Source: Octadecabacter algicola
GTDB lineage: Bacteria; Pseudomonadota; Alphaproteobacteria; Rhodobacterales; Rhodobacteraceae
Length of the DNA: 64,000 nt
Direction: 5' to 3'
Assembly: GCF_021532625.1 (NCBI RefSeq)
Contig: NZ_JAKGAR010000001.1
Location: 434,001-498,000, forward strand
Below, piece after piece: positions 36,505-46,737 of the stretch. Position 1 is the stretch's first letter, and each line of letters opens with the position of its first letter. The notes beneath the pieces are model-generated. The model ran no database searches, was not told where the DNA came from, and saw only the letters and a list, made by a program, of their open reading frames with translations. The position numbers were made by a program, and so were the translations under genes.

Positions 36505-39500
36505 ATGAAGATCGAACGTAACTTCACCAAATCCGGACAGGACGCATACGCAGAAGTGCCTTTCAAGGCGGCAACGTCTGAAATCCGGAATCCGGACGGG
36601 ACTATCGTCTTTAAGTTGGACGACTGTGAAATCCCTGACGCTTGGTCCCAAGTTGCATCGGATGTCATCGCCCAGAAATACTTCCGCAAGGCCGGCGTTC
36701 CGTCGGAAACTGTCAAAGTAGAAGAGAAGGGCGTGCCTGAATTTCTCTGGCGCTCTGTTCCTGCTGAAGGCGCGGAAATGTCCGGAGAGATCTCCGCCAA
36801 ACAAGTTTTCGATCGTCTTGCAGGTGCTTGGACGTACTGGGGCTGGAAAGGTGGATATTTCACCACCGAAGAAGACGCCCAGACGTACTTTGACGAAATG
36901 CGTTACATGCTCGCCACCCAGCGCGCAGCCCCGAACTCCCCGCAATGGTTTAACACAGGTCTGCACTGGGCTTACGGCATCGATGGTCCTGCACAAGGTC
37001 ACCACTACGTAGACTACAAATCCGGCAAACTGACAAAATCCACCTCTTCCTATGAGCACCCACAACCACACGCCTGCTTTATTCAGTCCGTTGCTGATGA
37101 CCTCGTGAATGAAGGTGGGATCATGGACCTATGGGTCCGCGAAGCACGCCTCTTCAAATACGGTTCAGGCACAGGCACAAACTTCTCGTCTCTGCGTGCA
37201 GCTGGCGAAAACCTTTCTGGCGGCGGTAAATCCTCCGGCCTCATGGGCTTCCTGAAAATTGGCGACCGCGCTGCTGGTGCGATTAAATCCGGCGGCACAA
37301 CACGCCGTGCGGCGAAGATGGTTATCGTTGATGCCGATCACCCGGATATCGAAGAATTCATCAACTGGAAGGTTCTTGAAGAACAGAAAGTGGCGTCCAT
37401 CGTTGCTGGTTCCAAAATGCACGAAGCCAAGTTGAACGAAATCTTCAAGGCGATCCGCTCATGGGATGGCGCTGAGGCAGACGCTTACGATCCTAAGGTC
37501 AACGAGACGCTGAAAACAGCGGTTCGTGACGCCAAAAAGGTTGCAATTCCAGAGACCTACATCAAACGTGTTCTGGACTATGCAAAGCAGGGTCACACAT
37601 CCATTGAATTCCCCACATACGACACAGACTGGGATTCCGAAGCCTACAACTCTGTATCCGGTCAGAACTCCAACAACTCCATTCGTGTTACAGATGAGTT
37701 CCTGAAGGCTGTTGAAACAGACGCTAATTGGAAACTGATTAACCGTAAGAACGGCGAAGTTGCCAAGGTTATCAAAGCACGTGATCTTTGGGAAAAGGTT
37801 GGCCACGCGGCTTGGGCTTGTGCCGATCCGGGCATCCAGTACCACGACACCGTCAACGCATGGCACACATGCCCAGAAGACGGCGCAATTCGTGGGTCCA
37901 ACCCGTGTTCCGAGTACATGTTCCTTGACGACACAGCATGTAACCTTGCATCCATGAACCTTCTGACGTTCTACACGGACGGTGAGTTCCAAGTCGAAGA
38001 CTACATTCACGCGTCTCGCTTGTGGACAGTGACACTCGAAATCTCTGTGATGATGGCGCAGTTCCCATCCAAAGAGATTGCACAGCGGTCCTACGATTTC
38101 CGTACGTTGGGTCTGGGTTATGCAAACATCGGCGGCTTGTTGATGAACATGGGTTACGGTTACGACAGCGACGAAGGCCGTGCGATGGCAGGGGCCCTGA
38201 CAGCGATCATGACCGGGGTCTCCTATGCAACATCTGCGGAAATCGCAGGCGAGCTTGGGCCATTCTCCGGTTACAAGAAAAACAAAGAGCACATGCTCCG
38301 CGTAATCCGTAACCACCGCAATGCTGCCTATGGCGCGTCTGATGGCTACGAAAAGCTCGACGTGAAGCCGGTTCCTCTGGATCATGCCAACTGCCCAGAC
38401 GCGCGTCTGATCGACATCGCCATGGGCGCATGGGACGAAGCGCTGGATCTTGGTAAGAAGCACGGCTACCGCAACGCTCAGGCCACAGTGATCGCGCCGA
38501 CAGGCACAATTGGTCTGGTTATGGACTGTGACACAACCGGCATCGAGCCTGACTTCGCTCTGGTTAAGTTCAAAAAGCTCGCTGGTGGTGGATACTTCAA
38601 GATCATCAACCAGTCGGTTCCTGCCGCTTTGGCGAAATTGGGCTACAAACCAGCGCAAATCGAAGAGATCATTTCTTACGCTGTTGGTCACGGCACGTTG
38701 GGCAACGCACCCGGCATCAACCACACAGCCCTTGTGGGCCACGGTTTTGGTCAGGCTGAGATCGACAAGATCGAAGCAGCGCTTCCATCCGCATTCGACA
38801 TCCGGTTCGTGTTCAATCAGTGGACGCTAGGCGAAGAGTTCTGCAAAGACGTGTTGGGCATTCCAGCCGACAAGCTGAACGATCCGACGTTTGACCTGTT
38901 GAAATCTTTGGGCTTTTCCAAAGCAGACACCGACGCAGCCAACGACCACGTTTGCGGCACGATGACACTGGAAGGCGCGCCACACCTTAAAGAAGAGCAC
39001 TATGTGGTCTTCGATTGCGCAAACCCATGCGGGAAAAAAGGCAAGCGGTTCTTGGGCGTCGAAAGCCACATCACTATGATGGCTGCGGCTCAGTCGTTTA
39101 TCTCTGGTGCGATCTCTAAGACGATCAACATGGCCAACGATGCGACCATCGAAGACTGCCAGAAGGCCTATGAACTCTCATGGTCTTTGGGCATCAAGGC
39201 GAACGCACTGTACCGTGATGGCTCCAAGCTGTCCCAGCCTTTGGCTGCGGCCTTGGTCGAAGACGATGAAGAAGCAGCAGAGACACTGGAATCCGGCTCC
39301 ACAATGGAGAAGGCTCAGGTGATTGCGGAAAAGATCATCGAAAAAGTCATCGTCAAAGAAGTCATCAAGTCGCACCGCGAAAAGATGCCTCAGCGTCGCA
39401 AAGGCTACACACAGAAAGCCAATGTTGGCGGCCACAAAGTGTACCTGCGGACCGGCGAATATGAGGACGGTAACCTCGGTGAGATCTTTATCGACATGCA

Positions 39501-40179
39501 CAAAGAAGGTGCGGGCTTCCGCGCAATGATGAACAACTTCGCCATCGCGGTGTCTGTTGGTCTGCAGTACGGTGTACCACTGGAAGAATTCGTCGATGCC
39601 TTCACATTCACCAAGTTCGAACCAGCGGGCATGGTTCAGGGTAACGACAGCATCAAGAACGCCACGTCGATCCTCGACTACATTTTCCGCGAATTGGCTG
39701 TGTCCTATCTGGACCGCACCGACCTTGCCCATGTGAAACCAGAAGGGGCATCCTTCGATGATCTTGGTCGCGGTGAAGAAGAAGGCGTTTCCAACGTTAA
39801 GGAAATGTCCGAAAGCACGGCTTCCAAGTCTCTGGAAGTACTGAAGCAAATCAGCTCAACCGGTTACCTGCGCAAGCGCGTTCCAAATGATCTGGTTGTG
39901 CTACAGGGCGGTGCTGGTGCGGTTGCATTTGGGTCAGATGTTGATGCCGCAGCCGCATTGGAAACTTTGGTCCCTGCGGCCGTTGCTGGTGGCATGTCAC
40001 AAACAGTGACTACGACGACAGCGGTGGCGTCGGGCACCGTAAGCCTCAGCGCACGTGATAAGGCGAAGATGCAAGGCTATGAAGGCGAAGCTTGTGGCGA
40101 ATGTGGGAACTTCACCCTCGTGCGCAACGGCACCTGCATGAAATGTAACACCTGCGGCGGAACATCCGGCTGTAGCTAA
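36505..40179 (+). CDS. nrdJ: Adenosylcobalamin-dependent ribonucleoside-diphosphate reductase (class II)
   Basis: A 1224-residue enzyme that makes deoxyribonucleotides using B12 instead of an iron-oxygen radical, independent of oxygen. The active-site motif [11 protein letters not shown] (Asn-X-Cys-X-Glu, around residues 466-475), NSNNSIRV before it and [20 protein letters not shown] after it are the class II/I core. The C-terminus has a Cys-rich tail ([28 protein letters not shown]), with Cys pairs that relay electrons and probably bind zinc. The length fits the long alphaproteobacterial NrdJ. A GAGGCG site precedes the ATG. The gene stands alone, preceded by a long leader with NrdR-like and DnaA-like sites. 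The long open frame antisense to it is spurious. Confidence 0.97.
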   Translation: MKIERNFTKSGQDAYAEVPFKAATSEIRNPDGTIVFKLDDCEIPDAWSQVASDVIAQKYFRKAGVPSETVKVEEKGVPEFLWRSVPAEGAEMSGEISAKQVFDRLAGAWTYWGWKGGYFTTEEDAQTYFDEMRYMLATQRAAPNSPQWFNTGLHWAYGIDGPAQGHHYVDYKSGKLTKSTSSYEHPQPHACFIQSVADDLVNEGGIMDLWVREARLFKYGSGTGTNFSSLRAAGENLSGGGKSSGLMGFLKIGDRAAGAIKSGGTTRRAAKMVIVDADHPDIEEFINWKVLEEQKVASIVAGSKMHEAKLNEIFKAIRSWDGAEADAYDPKVNETLKTAVRDAKKVAIPETYIKRVLDYAKQGHTSIEFPTYDTDWDSEAYNSVSGQNSNNSIRVTDEFLKAVETDANWKLINRKNGEVAKVIKARDLWEKVGHAAWACADPGIQYHDTVNAWHTCPEDGAIRGSNPCSEYMFLDDTACNLASMNLLTFYTDGEFQVEDYIHASRLWTVTLEISVMMAQFPSKEIAQRSYDFRTLGLGYANIGGLLMNMGYGYDSDEGRAMAGALTAIMTGVSYATSAEIAGELGPFSGYKKNKEHMLRVIRNHRNAAYGASDGYEKLDVKPVPLDHANCPDARLIDIAMGAWDEALDLGKKHGYRNAQATVIAPTGTIGLVMDCDTTGIEPDFALVKFKKLAGGGYFKIINQSVPAALAKLGYKPAQIEEIISYAVGHGTLGNAPGINHTALVGHGFGQAEIDKIEAALPSAFDIRFVFNQWTLGEEFCKDVLGIPADKLNDPTFDLLKSLGFSKADTDAANDHVCGTMTLEGAPHLKEEHYVVFDCANPCGKKGKRFLGVESHITMMAAAQSFISGAISKTINMANDATIEDCQKAYELSWSLGIKANALYRDGSKLSQPLAAALVEDDEEAAETLESGSTMEKAQVIAEKIIEKVIVKEVIKSHREKMPQRRKGYTQKANVGGHKVYLRTGEYEDGNLGEIFIDMHKEGAGFRAMMNNFAIAVSVGLQYGVPLEEFVDAFTFTKFEPAGMVQGNDSIKNATSILDYIFRELAVSYLDRTDLAHVKPEGASFDDLGRGEEEGVSNVKEMSESTASKSLEVLKQISSTGYLRKRVPNDLVVLQGGAGAVAFGSDVDAAAALETLVPAAVAGGMSQTVTTTTAVASGTVSLSARDKAKMQGYEGEACGECGNFTLVRNGTCMKCNTCGGTSGCS

Positions 40180-40524
40180 GGGATTTAGGGGGCGGCCCAA
40201 AGATCGCCCCTTACACGGAACCCGGAAAGGCTGAGGTCTTTCCCGGCGACGTCTAGGCCGCAGGCAGAATACCGGGCGGTACACTAGAATGAGCCTAGAT
40301 GGCGAGACTTAGGGGGGACTTCGGTTCCCCCTTTTTTCTTTGGTCATCCTTCGAACACTGACCCGTTTTTCCGTGCGGCTTTGGGGGGCCAATACAGGAT
40401 GGGCAGGACGCTGCGGTTTGTGTGATGGCATGAGGCGTCTCTCGCAAGTCAGAATTCGCATAGGTCGATTATGTACCTCAAACTGAATCAGTGCGCAGAT
40501 TTTCACGGTATTGCAGCAGTCGAC
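40180..40524 (+). other. nrdJ 3' region, no protein gene
   Basis: 345 bases between nrdJ and the convergent sugar-acid operon. It holds a first hairpin (GGGGCG 40189-40194 / CGCCCC 40205-40210, no T-run) and, about 100 bases later, a strong terminator (40310-40338). The stretch between them has no convincing reading frame. It is either a long 3' UTR or a short RNA ending at the terminator. After 40338 I see nothing. Confidence 0.5.
40310..40338 (+). terminator. Strong Rho-independent terminator downstream of nrdJ
   Basis: Stem AGGGGGGAC / GTTCCCCCT closed by a C(TTCG)G-type tetraloop and followed directly by six T. It lies 130 bases after the nrdJ stop. The T-run is present only in the plus-strand reading, so it serves nrdJ or a transcript just after it. 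Confidence 0.85.
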
Positions 40525-41694
40525 TTATCCTGAGATTTCGAAACGTTTGATGAATTCGGGGTCAGGCGTAACCCCTATTCCAGGGCCTGTTGGCACTGTT
40601 ACATGGCCATCGTTGGAAGAAACCTGGGCTTGGATATCTAGGGGCACGGTCAAAAGATCATCGCGAAACAAATTGTGGGTCGTATCAAATTCCAACATCG
40701 GTTCCCAAGGGTTCAATCCGCCCGGAAGAGGAGGCATTGCTGCCAACAAATGAAGGTTGGTTGCGACCGCAATGGCTGACCCCCAGACGTGATTGACCAC
40801 CGGCGTGAAATGGGCGTGACACAGTGCCAAAACCCGCAGATATTCTGTGATTCCCCCAAGCGCACAAACCTCAGGTTGGGCGATATCCAGCCCTCGGTTT
40901 TCCAAGATGCTACGCCAGCCCCAGCGACCGAATTCTGCCTCTCCTCCTGAGATGTTTACCTTCAGTCCTGCGCGAAGTTCGCGGTATCCATCCAAGTCTT
41001 CGGGGGCGACGGGTTCTTCGAACCAATAGGCGCCCATTTCGTCCAAAGCCCGACCAACATAGAAGGCATCGGACGTTGTATAGCAGTGGTTTGCGTCAAC
41101 CATGAAGCGGCCTTTGCCGTCCACGCCTTTGGCAACAGCTTCGCACAAGCGCACATCGTCTTTAGGGCCAAGGCCGGTCTTCATCTTGGTCGCAATGAAC
41201 CCCATGTCGAGGATCGCGGCGGCCTCATCTGTGAAGCGGGCAACATGATCTTCCACGCTTTCACGTTTCAGCATCATTCCATAGCCATAGGCGGGAATTG
41301 TGGGGCGGTGTGCTCCACCGATCAACTTGTGCAAGGGCTGACCGGTGATTTTACCGGAAATGTCCCACAGAGCGATATCGACGCCCGAAAGAGACTGCAT
41401 CGGCATTCCTTTTTGCCCATGGTCACGCATCAGGTTGTAGACTTTGTGCCAGATCACATCGCGGTCCATCGGGTCCATGCCCACAACCATTGGCGCAATG
41501 ACACCTTCGACGATGCCTTTGTTCGCAATGGCAATAGGGCCGGGCCCAAAACATTCACCCCAACCGGTCACGCCTTCGTCTGTCGAAACCTCAACCAAAT
41601 GTGCGGTGCGTTTAGAATAGAACTGCTGTGAGTACCCCAGTTCCTCGGGGAGGTCATATTGCAAAACGTGGCTTTTGATGGCGGTAATTTTCAT
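40525..41694 (-). CDS. Enolase-superfamily sugar-acid enzyme, D-galactarolactone cycloisomerase-like
   Basis: A 389-residue MR/MLE enzyme. The KxK pair is in ATKMKTGLG, the metal ligands are in VDANHCYT, WFEEPVAPE and SGGEAEFGRWG, and the general-acid/base His in VNHVWGS. From memory, GWGECFGPGP, DANHCYT, NPWEPMLEFDTTHNLFR and the His segment closely match the Agrobacterium D-galactarolactone cycloisomerase (Gci), which opens galactaro-1,4-lactone in oxidative galacturonate breakdown. A dehydratase on an aldonic acid is the main alternative. It overlaps the next upstream gene (ATGA) and is the last gene of a minus-strand operon headed by a GntR regulator. Confidence 0.75.
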   Translation of the reverse strand: MKITAIKSHVLQYDLPEELGYSQQFYSKRTAHLVEVSTDEGVTGWGECFGPGPIAIANKGIVEGVIAPMVVGMDPMDRDVIWHKVYNLMRDHGQKGMPMQSLSGVDIALWDISGKITGQPLHKLIGGAHRPTIPAYGYGMMLKRESVEDHVARFTDEAAAILDMGFIATKMKTGLGPKDDVRLCEAVAKGVDGKGRFMVDANHCYTTSDAFYVGRALDEMGAYWFEEPVAPEDLDGYRELRAGLKVNISGGEAEFGRWGWRSILENRGLDIAQPEVCALGGITEYLRVLALCHAHFTPVVNHVWGSAIAVATNLHLLAAMPPLPGGLNPWEPMLEFDTTHNLFRDDLLTVPLDIQAQVSSNDGHVTVPTGPGIGVTPDPEFIKRFEISG

Positions 41695-42716
41695 GGGTGT
41701 GCCTCAGGGTTTGGTTCGAGAGGATGTTCAACAACGTCTAACACCGTTGCCAAACTTTCGCGGCCTTCGCGCGCGGATACCAGAGGTGGAGCGCCAGCAA
41801 TAACGTCAAGGAAATGGGCGAATTGCAGGGCAAACGCATCCTCGGGTTGGAAGGGCAGAGTTTGGGAACTGATCGGGTTCCACCAGCTGCGCGAGCCCTC
41901 ATGGGTCCAGAGCTTTAGGTCTGGGATGGATAAGGACGCTAGCGTGCCACCTATGGTGTAGCAGGCCCCCAGATGATGCGGATAAATAGGGTTTTCAGCA
42001 GATGTCATTTCCCAACTCCACGGCGCGACCACGGTGTCCGAGATTGAAAAGGTCCCCAAAGCGCCATTTTCAAAGCGCATCATCACGGCGGCTGTGTCTT
42101 CAACGACCCCGCCACGGGATTGATTGCTGCGCATCGCTTGTACGTCGGCAATGTCCCCGCATAGATGGCGCAGCAAATCGATATCATGGATCATATTGAT
42201 CATCGCTGGGCCAGCGCCGGCGCCTTTGCGCCATGTTGCATCAAAATAGTCGTCGGGCTTGTACAGCCAGAACTGGCCGTTCACCGTTCTGATGTCGCCC
42301 AGTTTTCCTGCTGCGATCGCCGTGTGCGCGGCTTTGATGATTGGGTTGTGTCGGCGGTGGTGACCCGTGAGAACAGCAGCGCCTCGCGCCTCGGATGCTT
42401 TTACGATCTGGTCCGCGGCGTCGAGCGTATCAGCCAGTGGTTTTTCAATCAGAACAGGGATGTCAGCGTCGATGCACATAAGCGCATGGCTTGCGTGCAT
42501 CTGATTGGGTGTCGCAATGACGACCCCATCGGGATGGCACGCTGCAAGGCAGGCCGACGGGGTTTCAAAGTGCGGAACATTTAGCGACTTGGCGAGGTCG
42601 CGGGCCGCTTCAGTAGGATCAACGATGGCACAGAGAGTTGCCTGCGCGACAGCTTGTTCGATGTGTCGGCGTCCAATAAGGCCCGCACCAAAGATCGCGA
42701 TGGAAGGAGGGGGCAC
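41691..42716 (-). CDS. Gfo/Idh/MocA family oxidoreductase
   Basis: A 341-residue NAD(P)-dependent sugar or inositol dehydrogenase-family protein. The Rossmann motif is IAIFGAGLIGRRHIEQA at the N-terminus, IEKPLADTLDAADQ carries the EKP catalytic Lys, and the C-terminal alpha/beta domain has the usual NMIHDIDLLRHLCG helix with Asp and His. The substrate is probably a sugar acid or lactone from the same pathway. It starts with GTG four bases after the preceding gene's stop, with GCGAGG upstream, and overlaps the Gci-like gene, so the three enzymes are co-expressed. Confidence 0.85.
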   Translation of the reverse strand: MPPPSIAIFGAGLIGRRHIEQAVAQATLCAIVDPTEAARDLAKSLNVPHFETPSACLAACHPDGVVIATPNQMHASHALMCIDADIPVLIEKPLADTLDAADQIVKASEARGAAVLTGHHRRHNPIIKAAHTAIAAGKLGDIRTVNGQFWLYKPDDYFDATWRKGAGAGPAMINMIHDIDLLRHLCGDIADVQAMRSNQSRGGVVEDTAAVMMRFENGALGTFSISDTVVAPWSWEMTSAENPIYPHHLGACYTIGGTLASLSIPDLKLWTHEGSRSWWNPISSQTLPFQPEDAFALQFAHFLDVIAGAPPLVSAREGRESLATVLDVVEHPLEPNPEAHP

Positions 42717-42719
42717 AAC

Positions 42720-43631
42720 TTAGCCTCGCGTTTTCTTTGCGCAATCGCGGTGCAGTTCTGCTCCGACGATGTCTTCGATCACACGGGTGCAGACCCAGTT
42801 GTCACCGCTGGGATACCGCGTTCGACCTGCGTGAAACACCTGCATTGCCGCCGCCGCCGTATGAAGAGGCACGCCAAGTTCTTCGCCCAACCCCATCGAG
42901 ATCGTAAGGTCTTTGTGCATTGTGTGGATGCTGCTACCTGTGCCTTCAAACTGGCGGTCGATGATTTTTTCCAGCGCATTGTTGACCACGCCGCATCCCG
43001 CGGATGAGGTCGAAAAAACATCGAGCAAAACTTGGCCTGACACTCCAGCTTTGGCGGCCAGCGCAGCAGCCTCGAACGTAGCTGAAAACTGCGCACCGAT
43101 CAAGGATTGAAGGCAGGCTTTAACAGTTTGGCCATCCCCGGGGGCAGTGCCGACGCGGTGAATGTTGGCCGAAACGGCCTGCATAATTGGCGCGAATTCA
43201 TCGAGCACATCCGAAGGCGCGGCGGCCATCATAGTAAGTGTCCCGCCCTGTGCACCGGGAAACCCGCCCGAGACGGGGGTGTCAATCAAATGCACCCCGC
43301 TGTCTGACATCTCATTGCCGATGGCGCGGGCCTCATGGGGCTTGATGGTTGCGGTGAGGATAATTACGGCCCCTTTGGCCATATTGGCAGCCAATCCATT
43401 GGGCCCCAGAATAATGCTCCGGGTTTGATCCCCATTCATCACCATTACAAAAATCGCACGACAATCCGTGGCCATAGACCTGACGTCCTTTGACACCTGA
43501 CCACCCAGTTCTTTGAAAGCTGCAACGCGGACGGGATCAAGGTCCAATCCATGTGTCTCAAACCCATTTGCGATCAAGTTCTTAGCGAGGCCTGACCCCA
43601 TGTCGCCCAGTCCGATGATGCCGACCTTCAT
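42720..43631 (-). CDS. 3-hydroxyisobutyrate dehydrogenase-family NAD(P) oxidoreductase
   Basis: A 303-residue beta-hydroxyacid dehydrogenase. It shows the NAD-binding loop GIIGLGDMGSGLAKNL, the substrate-binding motif DTPVSGGFPGAQGGTL and the catalytic Lys in QTVKACLQSLIGAQFSA. The family reduces tartronate semialdehyde, 2-oxo-acid or similar short substrates. In sugar-acid clusters this is often tartronate semialdehyde or an L-threonate/2-keto-acid step, but the context does not decide. The gene is 82 bases after the GntR regulator and probably in the same operon. A broken relative lies at 56447-56778. Confidence 0.85.
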   Translation of the reverse strand: MKVGIIGLGDMGSGLAKNLIANGFETHGLDLDPVRVAAFKELGGQVSKDVRSMATDCRAIFVMVMNGDQTRSIILGPNGLAANMAKGAVIILTATIKPHEARAIGNEMSDSGVHLIDTPVSGGFPGAQGGTLTMMAAAPSDVLDEFAPIMQAVSANIHRVGTAPGDGQTVKACLQSLIGAQFSATFEAAALAAKAGVSGQVLLDVFSTSSAGCGVVNNALEKIIDRQFEGTGSSIHTMHKDLTISMGLGEELGVPLHTAAAAMQVFHAGRTRYPSGDNWVCTRVIEDIVGAELHRDCAKKTRG

Positions 43632-43713
43632 GTGTCTCTCTCCTGTATTTGAAATATGGTGCGGCGATGTCTGATGACTTGCGCGGCCACGTCATTGAGC
43701 GCGCAAAAAGAGG

Positions 43714-44433
43714 TCACGCAGAAAGATCCGCAAAAGTCTCACTAACCTGTTTCCACGCAAACGCGAGATGTTCACGTAGCGCGGCTTCGGCTTTGTCCGC
43801 ATCGCGCCGCAAGATGGCGTCAAAAATTGCGCGGTGGAAATCATAGTTCAGCTGATTGCGCGATTCCATTCGCGGCATCTGTTGCCACTGCGTTGAAAGC
43901 CATTCGGTGTAGGCTTTGTGGATCGATGGTAAGACAGGGTTGCGGGGTATTTCATAAAGAACACCGTGGAACGCGACATCCGTTTCATAAAAGCGTGTCG
44001 TTTCCGAGATCGCAGCGAAGTTATCAGCGAGCGCTTTTTCCAATCGTTTGATATCATCGGCATTTGCGTGAATGGCCGCTTGGCGCACGAGAGAGGCTTC
44101 CATCATGATACGAATATCAAAGAGGTTGCGCACGCCACCTGGCTGACCAAGAAGCTGGGTCATGATGCTTCCAACTGCGGTGATGGCTGCGTCGTAGCTG
44201 GGTTCTGCAACGACGGGGCGAAAACCGGGGCGGGCAGAGATCAGCCCTTTTCGCGCAAGTCCTTGCAACGCTTCGCGCGCCACCGTGCGGCTTACACCAT
44301 GTTCTTGAACGATTTCGCGTTCAGTTGGCATAGGCTCACCGGCGCCAGGGTTTCCACCTAGGATCTCGCGCTCAAAGTGCTCGATTAAGAGATCAGCGGC
44401 CCTGTTTTTTGGGTCGCGTGCTTGTATAGACAT
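43714..44433 (-). CDS. FadR-subfamily GntR transcriptional regulator
   Basis: A 239-residue regulator with an N-terminal winged helix (PTEREIVQEHGVSRTVAREALQGLARKGLI) and a C-terminal all-helical FCD domain (FDIRIMMEASLVRQAA ... DVAFHGVLYEIP ... HRAIFDAI), which in this subfamily binds a small carboxylate, often through a metal held by His and Asp. The ATG at 44433 is preceded by GAGAG; an in-frame GTG six codons upstream is less likely. Four FadR-type operator matches (44469, 44542, 50305, 50463) lie before this gene and the neighbouring catabolic and transport genes, so it probably represses them until a pathway sugar acid is present. Confidence 0.88.
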   Translation of the reverse strand: MSIQARDPKNRAADLLIEHFEREILGGNPGAGEPMPTEREIVQEHGVSRTVAREALQGLARKGLISARPGFRPVVAEPSYDAAITAVGSIMTQLLGQPGGVRNLFDIRIMMEASLVRQAAIHANADDIKRLEKALADNFAAISETTRFYETDVAFHGVLYEIPRNPVLPSIHKAYTEWLSTQWQQMPRMESRNQLNYDFHRAIFDAILRRDADKAEAALREHLAFAWKQVSETFADLSA

Positions 44434-44468
44434 CCGATAACTCTCATTCACAGTGTGTAATATAATTT

Positions 44469-44479
44469 TCGTATAACCA
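44469..44479. promoter_or_regulatory. FadR-type GntR operator, site 1
   Basis: TCGTATAACCA fits T-N-G-T-N3-A-C-N-A, in the divergent spacer, 36 bases before the GntR start. The surrounding bases (T before, AAA after) match the other three sites. Likely autoregulation. Confidence 0.6.
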
Positions 44480-44541
44480 AAATATGGCTCGCGCGCCAGA
44501 TAATGTGCGTCAAATCTCCCTCTGGACCTATTCTGTAATTA

Positions 44542-44552
44542 TTGTCATACCA
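44542..44552. promoter_or_regulatory. FadR-type GntR operator, site 2
   Basis: TTGTCATACCA, part of the 13-mer TTGTCATACCAAA that recurs exactly at 50463. It lies 40 bases before the MR/MLE start at 44592, where it would block the promoter. Confidence 0.65.
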
Positions 44553-44591
44553 AACTTAAGTGTCAAATGGTGTTAAGTGGGAGGATTTACG

Positions 44592-45695
44592 ATGAACCGG
44601 ATCGAATATGTTGAAACTCGCTTGTTCAATGTTCCGCTACCAGAAGTTTTGACGGACGCAAAGCATGGCGACCACACGCATTTTGAACTCGTGATTTGCA
44701 CGATTGTGTTAGAAAACGGTCAGACCGGAACTGGATATACTTACACTGGCGGCAGGGGCGGACATGCCATCGCTGCGATGATCCGACATGATCTGACCCC
44801 GTTTTTGGTCGGTAAAGATGCTGCAGCGGTTGAGTCATTGTATGACGAAATGCAGTGGCATGTGCATTACGTGGCACGCGGCGGGATCGCGTCATTTGCG
44901 ATTTCTGCGGTTGATATCGCGTTGTGGGATCTGCGATGTAAAGGCGCCAATCAACCGCTGTGGAGGATGGCAGGTGGCGCAAGTGATCGATGCAAAGCCT
45001 ATGCTGGCGGCATTGATTTAAACTTCCCTTTGCCAAAGCTGATCAAGCAAACCGAACTGTATCTGAGTGCTGGATATAACGGCGTAAAGATCAAGGTTGG
45101 CCAACCCGAATTGGCGCAAGATGTTGAGCGTGTCGCAGGCATCCGTAATGTATTGGGGCCAGACCGTGCCTTGATGGTCGATGCGAACTATTCGATGACC
45201 GTGCCAGAAGCGATCGCCGCTGCAAACGCGTTTGCCGACTTTAACATTTTGTGGTTCGAAGAACCGACCATTCCAGATGATTATGTCGGCTATGCTGAGA
45301 TAGCAGATGCCGCAGGCGTACCATTGGCTATGGGCGAAAACCTGCATACGATCCATGAATTCGAATATGCGTTTCGCGATTCCAAGTTGAGTTTTATCCA
45401 ACCTGATGCGTCCAACTGTGGCGGTATTACCGGCTGGTTACAGGTCGCGGAGCTTGCGAAACAATACGGCATTCCGGTGTGCAGTCACGGGATGCAAGAA
45501 CTCCACGTGAGCTTAGTTTCCAGCCAAGAAGATGCTGGATGGCTTGAAGTACACAGCTTTCCGATAGATCAATACACAACTCGGCCATTGCAGGTCGAAG
45601 ACCATTTGGCCGTTGCCCCAAACGATGCAGGTATCGGTGTGACTTTTGATTTTGATAAACTCGACGCGGCTCATGCGTCCATGACACCGAGGTAA
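44592..45695 (+). CDS. Enolase-superfamily enzyme resembling 3,6-anhydro-L-galactonate cycloisomerase
   Basis: A 367-residue MR/MLE enzyme. The KxK catalytic pair is in GVKIKVG; metal ligands are in [19 protein letters not shown] and [11 protein letters not shown]; the His-containing loop is [14 protein letters not shown]. From memory, the N-terminal [12 protein letters not shown] and GTGYTYTGG blocks and the [16 protein letters not shown] pattern match 3,6-anhydro-L-galactonate cycloisomerase, an enzyme of red-algal agar breakdown, better than mandelate or rhamnonate enzymes. I could not check this, and no anhydrogalactose dehydrogenase is nearby. The ATG at 44592 is used because GTGGGAGG just before it is a ribosome site. 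First gene of a plus-strand operon. Confidence 0.75.
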   Translation: MNRIEYVETRLFNVPLPEVLTDAKHGDHTHFELVICTIVLENGQTGTGYTYTGGRGGHAIAAMIRHDLTPFLVGKDAAAVESLYDEMQWHVHYVARGGIASFAISAVDIALWDLRCKGANQPLWRMAGGASDRCKAYAGGIDLNFPLPKLIKQTELYLSAGYNGVKIKVGQPELAQDVERVAGIRNVLGPDRALMVDANYSMTVPEAIAAANAFADFNILWFEEPTIPDDYVGYAEIADAAGVPLAMGENLHTIHEFEYAFRDSKLSFIQPDASNCGGITGWLQVAELAKQYGIPVCSHGMQELHVSLVSSQEDAGWLEVHSFPIDQYTTRPLQVEDHLAVAPNDAGIGVTFDFDKLDAAHASMTPR

Positions 45696-45699
45696 CATC

Positions 45700-46737
45700 A
45701 TGACCCAGACAATTCAGGCCGCGTTCTATCGCGGTGATCGCACGTTTACGGTTGAGACGGCTGAGGCCGCTCGCCCTGCAGCGGGCGAGGTGGCCATCCG
45801 CATTGCGTATTGTGGTATTTGTGGCACCGACATGCACGTCTATCACGGCAATATGGATGCGCGCGTCGGGTTTGAGCGGGTGATCGGTCATGAAATGTCC
45901 GGTGTTGTTGCCGCGATCGGTGATGGCGTGACAGGCTTTGCCGAGGGGCAAAAAGTTGTCGTGCGGCCCTTGGATCACTGTGGCGATTGTCCGGCGTGCA
46001 ATGCGGGTCATCAGCATATTTGCCATAACCTGAAATTCCTTGGCCTAGATACGAATGGCGCGATGCAGGAAATCTGGACGGTGCCGTCCCATACTGTGCA
46101 CGCGCTCCCTGATGATATGCGTCTTGATCATGCCGCGTTGATCGAGCCCGTTGCCGTGGCTTGTCACGATGTGCGCATGTCCAATTTGCAAGCGGGCGAG
46201 GATGTATTGGTCATTGGCGGCGGTCCCATCGGGATGCTGTGTGCGATGGTTGCACGGGACGCGGGTGGCAATGTCGTTGTGTCCGAGGTGAACGAAGCGC
46301 GGTTGGCAATTGCGCAAAAGCTGGGGTTTGACACAGTGAACCCCGCGAAAGAGGATTTGGCTGCTGCGATCCAGAACCGGACAGGGGGCAAGGGTGCGGA
46401 TGTGGTGTTCGAAGTGTCCGGCACGCAGCCCGGTGTTGATGCAATGACGGCCTGCGCTGCAACGCGCGCGCGTATCGTTATGGTCGCCATCCATGCGCAA
46501 AAGCCGCAGATTGATCTGTTCCAGTTTTTCTGGCGCGAACTGCAGATGGTCGGTGTGCGGGTGTATGAACCGCAAGACTACGACAAGGCGATTTCCATCG
46601 TTGCATCTGGTGGTGTTGATGCGGAGACCTTTATCACCGATGTCAGCCCGCTGGCGGACATCCAGAAAGCGTTTGAGCAGCTTGATAGCAGTCCGACTGC
46701 CCTCAAGAGTTTGATCAAGGTGGGGGAGTTCGCATGA
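45700..46737 (+). CDS. Zinc-dependent alcohol dehydrogenase (MDR family)
   Basis: A 345-residue medium-chain dehydrogenase of the sorbitol/threonine dehydrogenase type. It shows the catalytic zinc site (CGICGTDMHVYHG, GHEMSGVV), the structural zinc Cys quartet (CGDCPACNAGHQHIC), the cofactor loop VIGGGPIGMLCAM and an acidic residue after beta-2 (SEVNEARL) that favours NAD. It probably oxidises a secondary hydroxyl of a polyol or aldonate. It starts four bases after the MR/MLE gene and overlaps the next gene (ATGA), so the three act in sequence. Confidence 0.88.
   Translation: MTQTIQAAFYRGDRTFTVETAEAARPAAGEVAIRIAYCGICGTDMHVYHGNMDARVGFERVIGHEMSGVVAAIGDGVTGFAEGQKVVVRPLDHCGDCPACNAGHQHICHNLKFLGLDTNGAMQEIWTVPSHTVHALPDDMRLDHAALIEPVAVACHDVRMSNLQAGEDVLVIGGGPIGMLCAMVARDAGGNVVVSEVNEARLAIAQKLGFDTVNPAKEDLAAAIQNRTGGKGADVVFEVSGTQPGVDAMTACAATRARIVMVAIHAQKPQIDLFQFFWRELQMVGVRVYEPQDYDKAISIVASGGVDAETFITDVSPLADIQKAFEQLDSSPTALKSLIKVGEFA

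Noticed and set aside
37459-38742. 427-codon open frame on the minus strand
   Set aside because: It lies wholly inside nrdJ, antisense to it, has no recognisable domain and is rich in Cys, Val and Arg as expected from reading a GC-rich gene backwards.
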